A DNA stretch of 64,000 nucleotides from CAYSSJ01 sp964433675 (GCA_964433675.1 CAYSSJ010000003.1:130560-194559); one strand, 5' to 3'; positions 54,147 through 63,690 are shown, counted from the stretch's first letter. The notes: generated by a model not told the origin, from the letters alone. Program-made: numbers and translations.

Positions 54147-57100
54147 ATGTCGATAACAGAATTCTCTCTAAAAAACAGTGTTTTAGTCAATATGATAATG
54201 ATCGCCGTATTTCTGGTCGGGATCTACGCATTGTTCGTCATCCCTCAAGAGGAGTATCCACCGGTTGATTTCGGTGCTATTGTGGTGAATGTGAACTATC
54301 CGGGAGTCTCACCTCAAGAGATCGAAACTTTGATCATAAACAAGATCGAAGAGCAGCTTGTGAACATAGACGGTTTGGACTATATCGAATCGACGGCAGA
54401 AGAGGGGAGAGCCTCTATCAGAGTGGTTTTCGAGCCCAATATCGATCCCGATAAAGCTTGGTACGATTTCAATGCGGAGTTCGATAAGGTGCGAGATCTG
54501 CCGGCTGATGCTTTCGAACCGGTAGTCGTTAGATTGAATATGCGAGAGGTGAATTCTATCGGTCAGGTTGTTATCGGCGGTGATTTCTCTCGTAATGCTA
54601 TGCGTGAGATTTCCGATATGATGCGCGATGGTTTGCTGGAGATTCCGCATGTATCCAGGGTAGAAGTATTTGGAACACAGGAGCGGCAGGTTTGGGTGCA
54701 GGCAGATCAAAGGTTGTTAAGTGAATATGGCATTACTTTAAACGAGATAGTGAACTCGATAAGAACACGCAATATGAACATTCCCGGCGGCACGGTAATG
54801 ATGGGTAATGTGGAAATATTGGTAAGGTCTATAGGGGAATTTGAAGCGATCGAGGATATCCGCCGCATTGTACTTCGTGCTGAGCCGGCGAGTGGTGTAA
54901 TACGCCTGGCGGATGTCGCTGCCGTAGCTGATACGTTGCAAGAAGCACAGACAATTACCAAGCTAGATGGAGAACCCGGTGTTAGCCTCTATGTATATAA
55001 AAAAGCAGATGGTAATATTGTAACTGTGATGAGGGATGTACACCAATATGTGGATGATATAGGAGAGCAGATACCAGAGCTGACAGCCAGTGTAAGAAAT
55101 GATAGCTCGATCGATGTGCAAAACAGCATCAATGCGCTCGGCTCTACCGCTTTGCAGGGTATTATACTCGTCTTTATCGTACTGTTTATCTTCCTGGGAT
55201 GGAGAAACGCTCTCTTTGCTGCTTGGGGCATACCATTTAGTATCTTTGCCACTTTTGCTTTATTATATTTCGGAGGCTATACTCTGAATACGCTATCGAT
55301 TTTCGGAGTTATAATCGTTATCGGTATGGTAGTGGATAATGCGGTGGTCGTGATAGAGAATACACATCGCTATCGGGAGAAAGGTTTTTGTTTGAAGGAT
55401 TCTGTTATCAATGGATCCAAAGAAGTGATAATCCCGATCACGGCAGCTATTCTGACTACTATCTCCGCTTTTCTGCCTATGCTGATGATGGAAGGTATAT
55501 GGGGACAGTTTCTGGCTATTTTCCCCGTAGTTGTCTCTATTGCATTGATAGCATCGCTGTTCGAGAGTGTATTTATACTACCTACTCATATTTATCAGTA
55601 TAGTGCCAAATTAGATAAGAAGAACAAGACTTTACGTTTGCAAAAGAAACTGGAGAAGAGATATCAAAAAATGCTTAAAAAAGTCCTTAAATACAGAGGC
55701 TGGGCAGTTTCTACATTTGCAGTTGTATTCTTAGCATTGTTGATGGTTATTCCACTCGGTCTGATCAGGATCCAATTTTTCCCCCGTGCTGCACCTCAAA
55801 GGATCAGACTGACAGTGCAAACTCCGCTGGGCACTTCTTTGGAGCAGACGGATAAAGTAGTCAGTCAGATAGAACAATATATTTTGTATGAATTACCGCA
55901 GCGATCGGATATTGATGCGGTTGTCTCCAATGTCGGCGTGATAGGTCGGCGAGGCAGGCAGGATATAAAAGGGTCCAATGCTCAATTCGGGATAGATTTG
56001 ATCGATGTGGAAGAGATGACCTATACGCATGAAGAGATCATGAATTCGATGAGGAGTTATTTGGAGCAGCTTTCCGGTATCTATACCTATTCTTTCGCTG
56101 AGGTACGGGGTGGACCGCCGGTTGGTAATGATGTGGAGATCCGCATCAAAGGTGATAATCTGGCAAGGTTGGAACACATCGGTGATATAGTGAAAGGATA
56201 TCTGGATGAGATACCGGGAGTGGTCGATATCGAAGATAGCATCGAACCCGGTAAGAAGGAAATCAGGATCTTGCCTTATCATGATAAACTGGAGATTTAC
56301 GGTCTGGATGTAGCTTCTATTTCCAATACGATCAGAACCGCGAGTACCGGTAGCCGGGCTACAATGTATCGTGGCGGGGGGATAGACGAATATGATCTGA
56401 TCGTAAGATTACAAAAAGAGGATATCGAAGAATTGGAACAACTACGCAATCTTCAGATGAGGACTAGACAAGGCAATTTGATCGCTTTGCGTGAAGTTGT
56501 AGAGTTCGATCTGGAAACCGGTCTGGCAAATATCCGACGCCGTGATAGTAAACGTCTGGTAGAGATTACAGCAGCAGTAACCGATTATGAAGATAATGGT
56601 GTGATCCGCTCCAGATCAGCGGGTGAAGTGATGGAGATTCTGTTCGGACATCGAATCAGAGGTACTGAAGGTTATCTCTCCAACTTTGAAAGCAGATTCC
56701 CCGGCTATACAATCGAAGTGGGGGGTGTGAATGAAGAGCAACAGAGGTCTTTTAGATCTCTGGGTCAGGCTTTGATAGTAGCTGTGCTTTTGATCTATAT
56801 TATCTTGGCAGCTCAGTTCAGATCCTATGTACAGCCTCTGATAGTGATGTCTGCTGTCTGTTTCGGCTATATCGGTGTGGTTATCGGTCTTTTGGTAACC
56901 GGCTTACCCTTCTCACTCAATGCATTCATATCTGTGATTGCCCTAGCGGGAGTGGTGGTAAACAATTCTCTCATTCTGTTGGATTTTATCAATCGGGAGC
57001 GGGATAGCGGAGTAGATAAATGGAACGCCATTATCAATGCTGGCTCTATCCGACTGAGACCGATCTTGCTGACTACTATAACAACTGTAGCCGGTTTGTT

Positions 57101-57311
57101 CCCACTGGTGATCTCGACTTCCAGATCGGCGGCGCCTTGGCGACCGATGGCTGTTAGCTTTGTCTTCGGATTAATCTTCGCAGCTGTGCTTACCTTGTTT
57201 ATAACACCGAGTATATATTCACTGGTAGATTCATTTTTTGGAAAAATCGGTATTACTAGATTTAAAAAACATGAAGCTTACGAAAACTGCATCTCGAATT
57301 CTGAGAAGTAA
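54147..57311 (+). CDS. RND-family efflux transporter
   Basis: This 1,054-residue inner-membrane antiporter is of the AcrB/HAE-like type, with twelve membrane helices in two homologous halves and two large periplasmic loops. Clear landmarks are FPQEEYPPVDFGAI-like early loop text (VIPQEEYPPVDF), TM4 GMVVDNAVVVIENTHR, VFGLIFAAVLTLFITP at the end and the ALAGVVVNNSLILLDF TM10 equivalent. In AcrB TM4 carries adjacent Asp407-Asp408; here it is Asp397-Asn398, so only one of the pair is kept. That is common outside the classical drug pumps and may alter coupling or substrate class. The substrate is unknown; small molecules or lipids are possible. It is the third gene of the TolC-MFP-RND operon. Confidence 0.93.
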   Translation: MSITEFSLKNSVLVNMIMIAVFLVGIYALFVIPQEEYPPVDFGAIVVNVNYPGVSPQEIETLIINKIEEQLVNIDGLDYIESTAEEGRASIRVVFEPNIDPDKAWYDFNAEFDKVRDLPADAFEPVVVRLNMREVNSIGQVVIGGDFSRNAMREISDMMRDGLLEIPHVSRVEVFGTQERQVWVQADQRLLSEYGITLNEIVNSIRTRNMNIPGGTVMMGNVEILVRSIGEFEAIEDIRRIVLRAEPASGVIRLADVAAVADTLQEAQTITKLDGEPGVSLYVYKKADGNIVTVMRDVHQYVDDIGEQIPELTASVRNDSSIDVQNSINALGSTALQGIILVFIVLFIFLGWRNALFAAWGIPFSIFATFALLYFGGYTLNTLSIFGVIIVIGMVVDNAVVVIENTHRYREKGFCLKDSVINGSKEVIIPITAAILTTISAFLPMLMMEGIWGQFLAIFPVVVSIALIASLFESVFILPTHIYQYSAKLDKKNKTLRLQKKLEKRYQKMLKKVLKYRGWAVSTFAVVFLALLMVIPLGLIRIQFFPRAAPQRIRLTVQTPLGTSLEQTDKVVSQIEQYILYELPQRSDIDAVVSNVGVIGRRGRQDIKGSNAQFGIDLIDVEEMTYTHEEIMNSMRSYLEQLSGIYTYSFAEVRGGPPVGNDVEIRIKGDNLARLEHIGDIVKGYLDEIPGVVDIEDSIEPGKKEIRILPYHDKLEIYGLDVASISNTIRTASTGSRATMYRGGGIDEYDLIVRLQKEDIEELEQLRNLQMRTRQGNLIALREVVEFDLETGLANIRRRDSKRLVEITAAVTDYEDNGVIRSRSAGEVMEILFGHRIRGTEGYLSNFESRFPGYTIEVGGVNEEQQRSFRSLGQALIVAVLLIYIILAAQFRSYVQPLIVMSAVCFGYIGVVIGLLVTGLPFSLNAFISVIALAGVVVNNSLILLDFINRERDSGVDKWNAIINAGSIRLRPILLTTITTVAGLFPLVISTSRSAAPWRPMAVSFVFGLIFAAVLTLFITPSIYSLVDSFFGKIGITRFKKHEAYENCISNSEK

Positions 57312-57323
57312 TGTCATATATAG

Positions 57324-57356
57324 TGGGCAGATAGAGAAATATCTGCCCATTTTTTT
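57324..57356 (+). terminator. Rho-independent terminator
   Basis: TGGGCAGATA (57324-57333) pairs with TATCTGCCCA (57340-57349), loop GAGAAA, followed by seven T. It ends the efflux operon. Confidence 0.93.
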
Positions 57357-57440
57357 ATCAGGAATTTAGATGAAAAGGTTGACTAATTTCCCGATTGAAT
57401 AAAAAATAAACCATTGAAAAAACTACCGGGAGGTGTAAAG

Positions 57441-58712
57441 ATGGATGTGTCGAAGATTCAGGAAGCAGATCTAAAAGGTAAAATCGTTTTGGTAAGATTC
57501 GATCATAATGTAGTGAAAAAAGGACAGATACGCGATTCTTACCGGATTGAAAAAACTCTTGGTACGATATTTTACATTTATGCCCGGGGTGGGAAATGCA
57601 TCATGATGACCCATGTCGGCAGACCGAAAAACAAAAAAACAGGTGAGATAACGGTAGAAGATAATACTTCCGTACAACTGATAGTTGATTATCTCAAAGA
57701 AAAACTAAATATCGAGCTAAGCATCCCGGAGTTTGATATTGATGATAAAAATGGCATCATAAACTGGGAAGATTCTCTCCAGCAGCTAAAAAATGATATG
57801 AAGAACGGCAAGATCGATGGCGTTTACCTACCTAACACCCGTTGGTTTCGTGGTGAAGAGAGTAAATCGGAAGAAGCTGATAAGTTGGCAGAGAAACTAT
57901 CTCAATTTGCCGATATCTATGTAAATGATGCCTTCGGCTCTTGGCAGCCGCATGTCTCCACGTTCCATCTCACCAAATATTTGCCATCCTACGCCGGTTT
58001 CCTTATGCAGAAAGAGCTGGAAAATCTCAAGCACATCTATCAGGCAAAGAAACCGTTTGTCGCTGTGATCGCCGGAGCCAAATTCGATACCAAGATCGAA
58101 CCTCTGTTTGCCCTATTGGACAAAGCAGACTATCTTATCCTCGGTGGAATCATATATAATGCTTATCTTGCGGCGAAATACGGTTTCGAGATCAACGGCA
58201 TTGAAGAAGATGAAGTGAATACAGCCAAAAGATTCGTTGAGTATGCCGAAAAATTTCCGGGTAAACTGATCGAATTACCTTATCTGGTAGAATCTGATAC
58301 AATAGAAGCTAAACTTGCGGATAAAACCCGCACGATCGATATCAGAGATCGGCAACGAGATAAGTTTAAATACATACTCGATGTTGATCCCAAATCATAC
58401 GAAGAACCGGAAGTCAAAAAAGCTTTAGCAGAAGCTCAGACTATCTTCATTAATGCAGTGATGGGATTGACTCCACATTTTTGTGAAGGTACTCAAAAAT
58501 TGAATCAAATAGTTGCTGCCAATAAGCAAGCGGTCAAGCTTTTTGCCGGTGGCGATACCCTGCAGGATATGAAGAAAATAACCCCCGGCATCTACCTTAC
58601 TGCTAGCGATGATCCATCTTTTTATCTCTTTACCGGCGGCGGAGCAGTTCTAAAAGCAATCGAAGCCGGATTAGCAGAGAGTATCAAAACAGTTGCAGCT
58701 CTGACAAAATAG
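57441..58712 (+). CDS. pgk: Phosphoglycerate kinase, divergent
   Basis: This 423-residue glycolytic enzyme would interconvert 1,3-bisphosphoglycerate and ADP with 3-phosphoglycerate and ATP in the cytoplasm. The start at 57441 follows GGGAGG by about six bases; an in-frame TTG at 57414 overlaps nothing useful. Landmarks are LVRFDHNV, HVGRP, YVNDAFG, AGAKFDTKI, AGGDTLQD and FTGGGAVL. Several signature positions depart from the usual family: GGAK reads AGAK, NGPMGVFE reads NAVMGLTPHF and GGGD reads AGGD. The fold length is kept, with ~20 residues extra. It may be the housekeeping enzyme of this lineage or a paralogue with altered properties. It follows the efflux operon terminator and has no glycolytic neighbour. 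A weak AGGAGA/TCTCCT hairpin follows the stop. Confidence 0.88.
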   Translation: MDVSKIQEADLKGKIVLVRFDHNVVKKGQIRDSYRIEKTLGTIFYIYARGGKCIMMTHVGRPKNKKTGEITVEDNTSVQLIVDYLKEKLNIELSIPEFDIDDKNGIINWEDSLQQLKNDMKNGKIDGVYLPNTRWFRGEESKSEEADKLAEKLSQFADIYVNDAFGSWQPHVSTFHLTKYLPSYAGFLMQKELENLKHIYQAKKPFVAVIAGAKFDTKIEPLFALLDKADYLILGGIIYNAYLAAKYGFEINGIEEDEVNTAKRFVEYAEKFPGKLIELPYLVESDTIEAKLADKTRTIDIRDRQRDKFKYILDVDPKSYEEPEVKKALAEAQTIFINAVMGLTPHFCEGTQKLNQIVAANKQAVKLFAGGDTLQDMKKITPGIYLTASDDPSFYLFTGGGAVLKAIEAGLAESIKTVAALTK

Positions 58713-58871
58713 GAGGAGGAGAGTTATCTCCTTTACTCCACCTTGTGATTGATAGTGAAAATATTTCATTATAATTACAAGAAATACAGTGTTATACATA
58801 TGTTGACGTCATTTTCTTGCGCTATCCGGCAGGGTATATAGACAAGCTATGCTTTAGATCGATTTTTTATA

Positions 58872-60065
58872 TCAGCATAACTTTTTTCCAATAGTTTCAT
58901 TTTCCAAAGCAGCTCTGACTCTATTTAGCGCTTCAAACACAAAGGAGCGCGGGCAGCCGATATTCATTCTCATAAAACCGCTACCTCCTTGCCCAAATGT
59001 ATGACCGCTGTTTAATCCTACTTTGGCTTCGTTAAGTAGAAAATCACTCAAATTATCGTCACTAAGACCAAGTTTGCGAAAATCGAGCCAGAGCAAAAAT
59101 GTACCTTCCAGCGGGCTTACTTTAAGCATTGGTATTTCGGTATTTATATAATCTCTTGCTTCGATTTCGGTGGTTTTCAGATATCTCAGCATCGCTTCAA
59201 GCCAATCTTCACCGTGATTATAGGCAACTTCACAGGCGAGCATACCGAATATATTACCGAGGTAAAGCCCCATTTTTTTGATGGTATGCTGATACTCTTT
59301 TCTAATCTCCTGATTTGGAATGATGATAGCGGAATTGAACAGACCGGCAACATTGAAAGTTTTGCTTGGTGCTATCATGGTGATGGTGTTGTCGGCATAC
59401 TCTTCCGATAAGCTTGCTATGGGATAATGAATGTGAGGTGAATAGACGATATCGGCATGGATTTCGTCAGAAATCAAGAGAACATTATGACGAAGGCAAA
59501 GGTCGCCCAAGCTTGTCAACTCCTCTTTCGTCCATACTCTGCCGACCGGATTGTGTGGACTGCAAAGAAGCATCATTTTCACACCTATTTTAAATTCTGT
59601 TTCTATGTGATCGAAATCCATGTAATAACGATTATCTTTGTTTATCAATTCGGAAATTACCAGTTCTCGCTGATTTGTTTTAACTGAAGATAAAAAAGGT
59701 GGATATACAGGAGTTTGTGCCAAGATTCTATCCCCCGGCTTTGTATAGGTTTGGATAGCGAAATTGATCGCGGGAACGATGCCTGGGGTACTGATTATCC
59801 AATCTGAATCTATTCCCCAGTTGAATCGTCTATTTAGCCAAGAGCAGATAGCTGCGAAATAGCTTTTGCTATAGCCACTGTATCCGTAAGCTCCATGCTT
59901 TGCACGCTCTATGATAGCAGCTTTAACTGCCGGAGGAGCTTCAAAATCGAGATCGGCTACCCAGAGCGGTAATATGTCCGCTGCTCCGAAAAAATCTTTC
60001 CTATAATCCCATTTGAGACAGTTTGTATTACGTCGATCAATCTTTTTATCAAAATCAAATTGCAT
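58872..60065 (-). CDS. MalY/PatB-type pyridoxal-phosphate aminotransferase or C-S lyase
   Basis: This 397-residue fold-type I PLP enzyme has its PLP-binding lysine at Lys235 in APSKTFNVAGL. The entry NCLKWDYRK ... ILPLWVADLDFEAPPAV is the hallmark of the MalY/PatB group, whose members cleave the C-S bond of cystathionine or cysteine (giving homocysteine, pyruvate and ammonia, or H2S). CSPHNPVGRVW and SDEIHADIVY are the cofactor-contacting motifs, and the C-terminal Arg binding the carboxylate lies in FMRMNIGCPR. The RBS AAAGGGA lies in the end of the asparaginase gene, whose stop is 11 bp upstream. The pair thus form an operon possibly for amino-acid catabolism. Exact substrate cannot be read from sequence. 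Confidence 0.9.
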   Translation of the reverse strand: MQFDFDKKIDRRNTNCLKWDYRKDFFGAADILPLWVADLDFEAPPAVKAAIIERAKHGAYGYSGYSKSYFAAICSWLNRRFNWGIDSDWIISTPGIVPAINFAIQTYTKPGDRILAQTPVYPPFLSSVKTNQRELVISELINKDNRYYMDFDHIETEFKIGVKMMLLCSPHNPVGRVWTKEELTSLGDLCLRHNVLLISDEIHADIVYSPHIHYPIASLSEEYADNTITMIAPSKTFNVAGLFNSAIIIPNQEIRKEYQHTIKKMGLYLGNIFGMLACEVAYNHGEDWLEAMLRYLKTTEIEARDYINTEIPMLKVSPLEGTFLLWLDFRKLGLSDDNLSDFLLNEAKVGLNSGHTFGQGGSGFMRMNIGCPRSFVFEALNRVRAALENETIGKKLC

Positions 60066-60076
60066 GAGTTCCCTTT

Positions 60077-61063
60077 CTAATATATAGTTCTAAGCAAATA
60101 ATCTTTCACACGGTTAGGATCTTTGTACTTACCAAATAAAATCATCAGTTTGATTCTCATTTTCGGACCTTTAAGGTCACCGCCTAAGATAACTCCGAGC
60201 TTTTGGAGATGCATACCACCGCCGGTGTATCCATACTCGGGAATCACTCTGCCGGTATAGGTGCGGGATACTAAGACTATGAGGGTATCATTAGCCAGCG
60301 CTCGTTCAATACCCGGTACCAGTGTGCGGGGCACATTACCACGACCGAAAGCTTCTATCACTATGGCTTTTGCTCCCTTCTCTATCGAGGCATCTATATA
60401 GCGACTATCCATACCCGGTACACATTTTATCAGATCAATATTCGGTTCGATCTTGTCTGTCTCGATCTTTTCTTTAATCTTCAGTTCTCTGTAAAAGACT
60501 ACTTTGTCCGGATCGATAATGCCAAGGATACCGTAAGATGGAGTTTCAAACGAATTTGTCTTGCCCGAATCGGTCTTCACCACATCCCGGGCAGCATCTA
60601 TCTCATCATTCATCACGATAAGCACACCTTTCCCACTCGACTCAGGAGCACTTGCAACCCGGACAGCACCCACGATATTTCTCGGTCCATCCAATCCTAG
60701 TTCCGACTCGCTTCGCATAGCAGCGGTGAATATGACAGGTTTATCGGTCTGAAGTAAGAGATCGAGCATATAGGCTGATTCTTCCAAAGTATCGGTCCCA
60801 TGTGTGATTACAACTCCGTCATAATTGGTTATTTTGGTATCTACAAGCTTAGCCAACTCGAATATCTGTTGGGGAATCAGAAACGGGCTGGGCACATTGG
60901 AAAAGGCAAAAACCTCTATTGAGGCTATGTCATGAATTTGCGGGAAACTATGAAGTATATCTACCAGCTCGTTATTGGGAACTACTCCGTATTCGCCATC
61001 CGAACGCATAGCGATCGTGCCGCCTGTAGTGATAATCAGTATTTTCTTCTTTTCTTCTATCAT
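60077..61063 (-). CDS. L-asparaginase, type I-like
   Basis: This 328-residue cytoplasmic enzyme hydrolyses asparagine to aspartate and ammonia. It carries the two family threonine sites: TTGGTIA with nucleophile Thr16 and HGTDTLEES with Thr90-Asp91. Further conserved text is FTAAMRS and DGPRNI. No signal peptide is present. The length matches AnsA-type enzymes. The start codon has no strong RBS. It is transcribed with the PLP enzyme 11 bp downstream; both supply ammonia or keto acids from amino acids, in keeping with a peptide-fermenting lifestyle suggested by the protease genes (inference). GatD-type amidotransferase subunits share this fold, but no GatE is present here. Confidence 0.9.
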   Translation of the reverse strand: MIEEKKKILIITTGGTIAMRSDGEYGVVPNNELVDILHSFPQIHDIASIEVFAFSNVPSPFLIPQQIFELAKLVDTKITNYDGVVITHGTDTLEESAYMLDLLLQTDKPVIFTAAMRSESELGLDGPRNIVGAVRVASAPESSGKGVLIVMNDEIDAARDVVKTDSGKTNSFETPSYGILGIIDPDKVVFYRELKIKEKIETDKIEPNIDLIKCVPGMDSRYIDASIEKGAKAIVIEAFGRGNVPRTLVPGIERALANDTLIVLVSRTYTGRVIPEYGYTGGGMHLQKLGVILGGDLKGPKMRIKLMILFGKYKDPNRVKDYLLRTIY

Positions 61064-61242
61064 GCGGAAACAATTTTCATCCGGCTTAGATTGTCAAGCG
61101 AGATAATTCTAACCGATTTTTTCAAGTGCCGGAGAACGGAGGGCAGAAGACGGAAGACAGAAGGCAGTAGGGAGTAGGCAGAATAATTCAATTGAGAATG
61201 TATAATGTATAATGGATAATGGATAATGGTTAATGTAGTTTA

Positions 61243-61332
61243 GAGGTTTAGAGTTGAGGGTTTAGAAAGAAGGTATTGATAGGAGTTTGTAGGAATTTGT
61301 TCGCTGCGCTCACGGAATTTTTAGCAAAGAGC
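61243..61332. repeat. Dispersed direct repeat, left copy
   Basis: Sequence of the form GTTTAGAGTTGAGGGTTTAG, then GAAGGTATTG, TAGGAGTTTG and TTCGCTGCGCTCACGGAATT recurs at 63068-63166 with small changes. The two copies flank the barrel gene at 61902 in direct orientation. Confidence 0.7.
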
Positions 61333-61450
61333 ATGGAGCGTAGGGCAGGGATATGTTTAGGAGTTTAGGGTTTAGTGGTTTAGAGGACAGGAGACAGAAG
61401 GCAGTAAGCAGAATGGAGCGAGCGGAGAAATCTCATAAAAAACGATATCG

Positions 61451-61496
61451 TCACACTGAGTAGCTTCGGCGTAAGCCGGAGCGTATCGAAGTGTGA
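61451..61496. repeat. Dispersed palindromic element, type A with short internal stem
   Basis: TCACACT (61451-61457) and AGTGTGA (61490-61496) surround CTTCGGC-GTAA-GCCGGAG. It is nearly identical to 6278-6323. Confidence 0.8.
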
Positions 61497-61901
61497 GTTG
61501 GTGTAAGAGAACCAAGATGATGTTCAATCGTTCAATCATTTTAGTCATTGGAGAATTGGAATTTGGAATTTATTTGGAATTTGGTGCTTGGGATTTTTTA
61601 ATGCTTGCTTGCCCTGCCTGCCGCCTAGTACTTGCAGTAGCAAGAGATGGAGATATCTAAATTACTCCTACAAAACATTTTTCCCTTGACAGTTATTTTG
61701 GCAATCTGAAGCTTACCAGTGAAATTTTAACAAGAATTGGTATCTAATGATGGATGCTGATTGAAATAGATAGAAGGAAAGAAAATGGAGAATTTATTAA
61801 TTTCATACCTCTTTTGCCTATCGGGGAAAATTAGTTCATTAAAAGCATATCCTCTGTGAGTCATTTTACAGAGATGGCAATAGATATTGAAAGGAGATGA
61901 C

Positions 61902-62999
61902 ATGAAAAGATTAATGATCATGATAGTACTGACAATGATGGGAACAGTCTGTTATCCCACACTTTACACAAACAATTATTTGGGGCATATATTTTTCGAT
62001 CGACTGCCGGGTGCCAGAGCGGAGTCCATGGGGAAAATATTATCAGTAGATAGAGGTGAGTATCTACTCTCCCAATCCAACCCTGCTCTATTGGCAGATT
62101 CGCAAGGCATATCACTTTCTTATGCTAATAGCGCACCATATTATAATTACGACAGAGACCAATTTGAATCTCATTTCGCTGAACTGATATATGATACTGA
62201 GAAATATGGCATTTTATCCTTAAATATACACCATCTCAGTTTGGACGAAACCCAAATGTATGATCCACCAATGGCACTTGTTGATGACCAGAATCTTATC
62301 ACTGCCACCTATGCAAAGAGGTTTGGACACACTTTGAGAGCCGGATTGAATATAAATTATTACTTTTGCAACTATCGTAATTATGATATGTTTAGGCGAA
62401 ATGATCAAACTTATGAATATACTGAAGAACGGGAAACAAATTTATTTTTCGATCTGGGATTATCTGGTAAATATCATACATTTAATTCGGAGCATATCGA
62501 AAGTGATATCATAATAGGAGCTTATCTTAAAAATATATTCGGAAATGATATTACTAAATTGGGTTTGAGTCCCAGAGATGCTTCTATTCTTAGAGTTGGA
62601 GCATCGCACAGAATGCTTTATTCTCATCCTCAATTTGCAATATCTGATCATTTGATTGGATTGGAATTAGCAGCCGAATATCAAAACCTACCGGGCTATG
62701 ATTATCGAACAGGTTGGAAATTCGGAACCGAGATCAGCATGCTGGATATCCTTTTTCTTCGTGCCGGCTATTACAAAGAGAGTTTGGATTCCATGCCACA
62801 TAGTAAAGAACATGTCTCTTCTACAACTTACGGAGCCGGTATCAAAATCGATCTTAGAAGGTTCAATAATGATTTTCTTCCATTGACCATCTCGCTTGAT
62901 TACTCAAGTCTCCCGCAACCTGAGTTCAAAGCAGAAGCAGAATCCGAATGGGATAATTTCAAAAATCTGTCAGTGAATGTCAGATACTTGAGCTTTTAA
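61902..62999 (+). CDS. Outer-membrane beta-barrel protein, PorV/PorQ-like
   Basis: This is a 365-residue exported protein. The ATG at 61902 follows AAGGAG by seven bases; an upstream TTG overlaps that site. A signal peptide (about 1-19, ending CYP) leads to GARAESMGKILSV and QSNPALLA, a pattern seen at the N-terminus of FadL-superfamily barrels such as PorV and PorQ (ARAxGMGxA ... NPAxLA). The rest alternates in barrel fashion and ends in VNVRYLSF with terminal Phe. PorV shuttles type IX cargo to the attachment complex, so a related protein would fit the many sorting-domain proteins here (inference). It could instead be a general porin. It stands alone between repeat-rich gaps, flanked by direct repeats. 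Confidence 0.7.
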   Translation: MKRLMIMIVLTMMGTVCYPTLYTNNYLGHIFFDRLPGARAESMGKILSVDRGEYLLSQSNPALLADSQGISLSYANSAPYYNYDRDQFESHFAELIYDTEKYGILSLNIHHLSLDETQMYDPPMALVDDQNLITATYAKRFGHTLRAGLNINYYFCNYRNYDMFRRNDQTYEYTEERETNLFFDLGLSGKYHTFNSEHIESDIIIGAYLKNIFGNDITKLGLSPRDASILRVGASHRMLYSHPQFAISDHLIGLELAAEYQNLPGYDYRTGWKFGTEISMLDILFLRAGYYKESLDSMPHSKEHVSSTTYGAGIKIDLRRFNNDFLPLTISLDYSSLPQPEFKAEAESEWDNFKNLSVNVRYLSF

Positions 63000-63067
63000 A
63001 ATAAGTATGGAGAGAAGCAATCCTCCTTCGCAAATGCTTCGGGAGGCTACGGAGGACAAGAGAGATG

Positions 63068-63166
63068 TTTAGGAGTTTAGGGTTTAGAGTTGAAGGTTTA
63101 GGGAGAAGGTATTGGTAGGAATTTATAGGTATTTGTTCGCTTCGCTCACGGAATTTATAGTTAAGA
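63068..63166. repeat. Dispersed direct repeat, right copy
   Basis: This is a close relative of 61243-61332 in the same orientation, containing TTCGCTTCGCTCACGGAATT. Confidence 0.7.
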
Positions 63167-63371
63167 GAAGAAGGATGAAATTTAGGTGAAAAGTGAGATG
63201 GGCAAAGGGGAAAGTAACAAGTGACGAGTAACGAGTGACAAGTAGATTACAATTACCGAATGACCAATAAAAAGATGATCGATCATTATGGTGTTTCTGC
63301 GAAGCAGAAAAATATGTTAGCATGGGGTTGAGCTTGCGAAACCCTATGATCGGGTGACAACCACCGTTTAT

Positions 63372-63690
63372 TTCGCTGAAGGCGATATATAGTTTTAAGA
63401 AAGATAGCTATTTATCCCTTTCAGGGAAAATCTTGTGGTTATATTGATTACCTACGGTTTCACAACAGGCCCAGTGAAATAAGCATGAAGAAAAATACTA
63501 AGTGATTTCACCGGGCAAACTATCATATATACCCTTCGGGTATTAGCCTCCTCAAAAATAGACCAGTCCTTCAGGGCTGGTATTTGTTTATAAATATAGC
63601 ATCTTTACGCCGTTCACGGCGTTTATAAGGCATAGTCGTAAACGACTTGATAATGATGTATCAGAATATAAAATCCTACGCCTGAAGGCG
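63372..63690. repeat. Array of hairpins with TTCA/TGAA loops, includes three-hairpin cassette copy 2
   Basis: In order: TCGC-TGAA-GGCGA (about 63372-63384), TCCCT-TTC-AGGGA (63414-63427), a GTGAAAT...GATTTCAC element (about 63475-63511), ATACCC-TTC-GGGTAT (63529-63543), ACCAGTCC-TTCA-GGGCTGGT (63562-63581), ACGCCG-TTCA-CGGCGT (63607-63622) and CGCC-TGAA-GGCG (63679-63690). The last three repeat the order at 6131-6224. Confidence 0.75.

Larger units (their letters stand above)
61064..61901. other. Gene-free repeat-bearing intergenic region
   Basis: About 840 bp without a supported gene. It holds purine-rich tandem-like sequence of GAAGACGGAAGACAGAAGG type (about 61130-61180), AATGTATAATGGATAATGG-type short repeats (about 61195-61235), a GTTTAGAG-type dispersed repeat, a type A palindrome and GGAATTTGGAATTT-type short repeats (about 61555-61600). 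A TTGACA at about 61685 may belong to a promoter for the next gene, but no -10 is convincing. Confidence 0.7.

Noticed and set aside
63372..63690. CRISPR array.
   Set aside because: The repeats are short hairpins of differing sequence with irregular spacing, and no cas genes are in the window.
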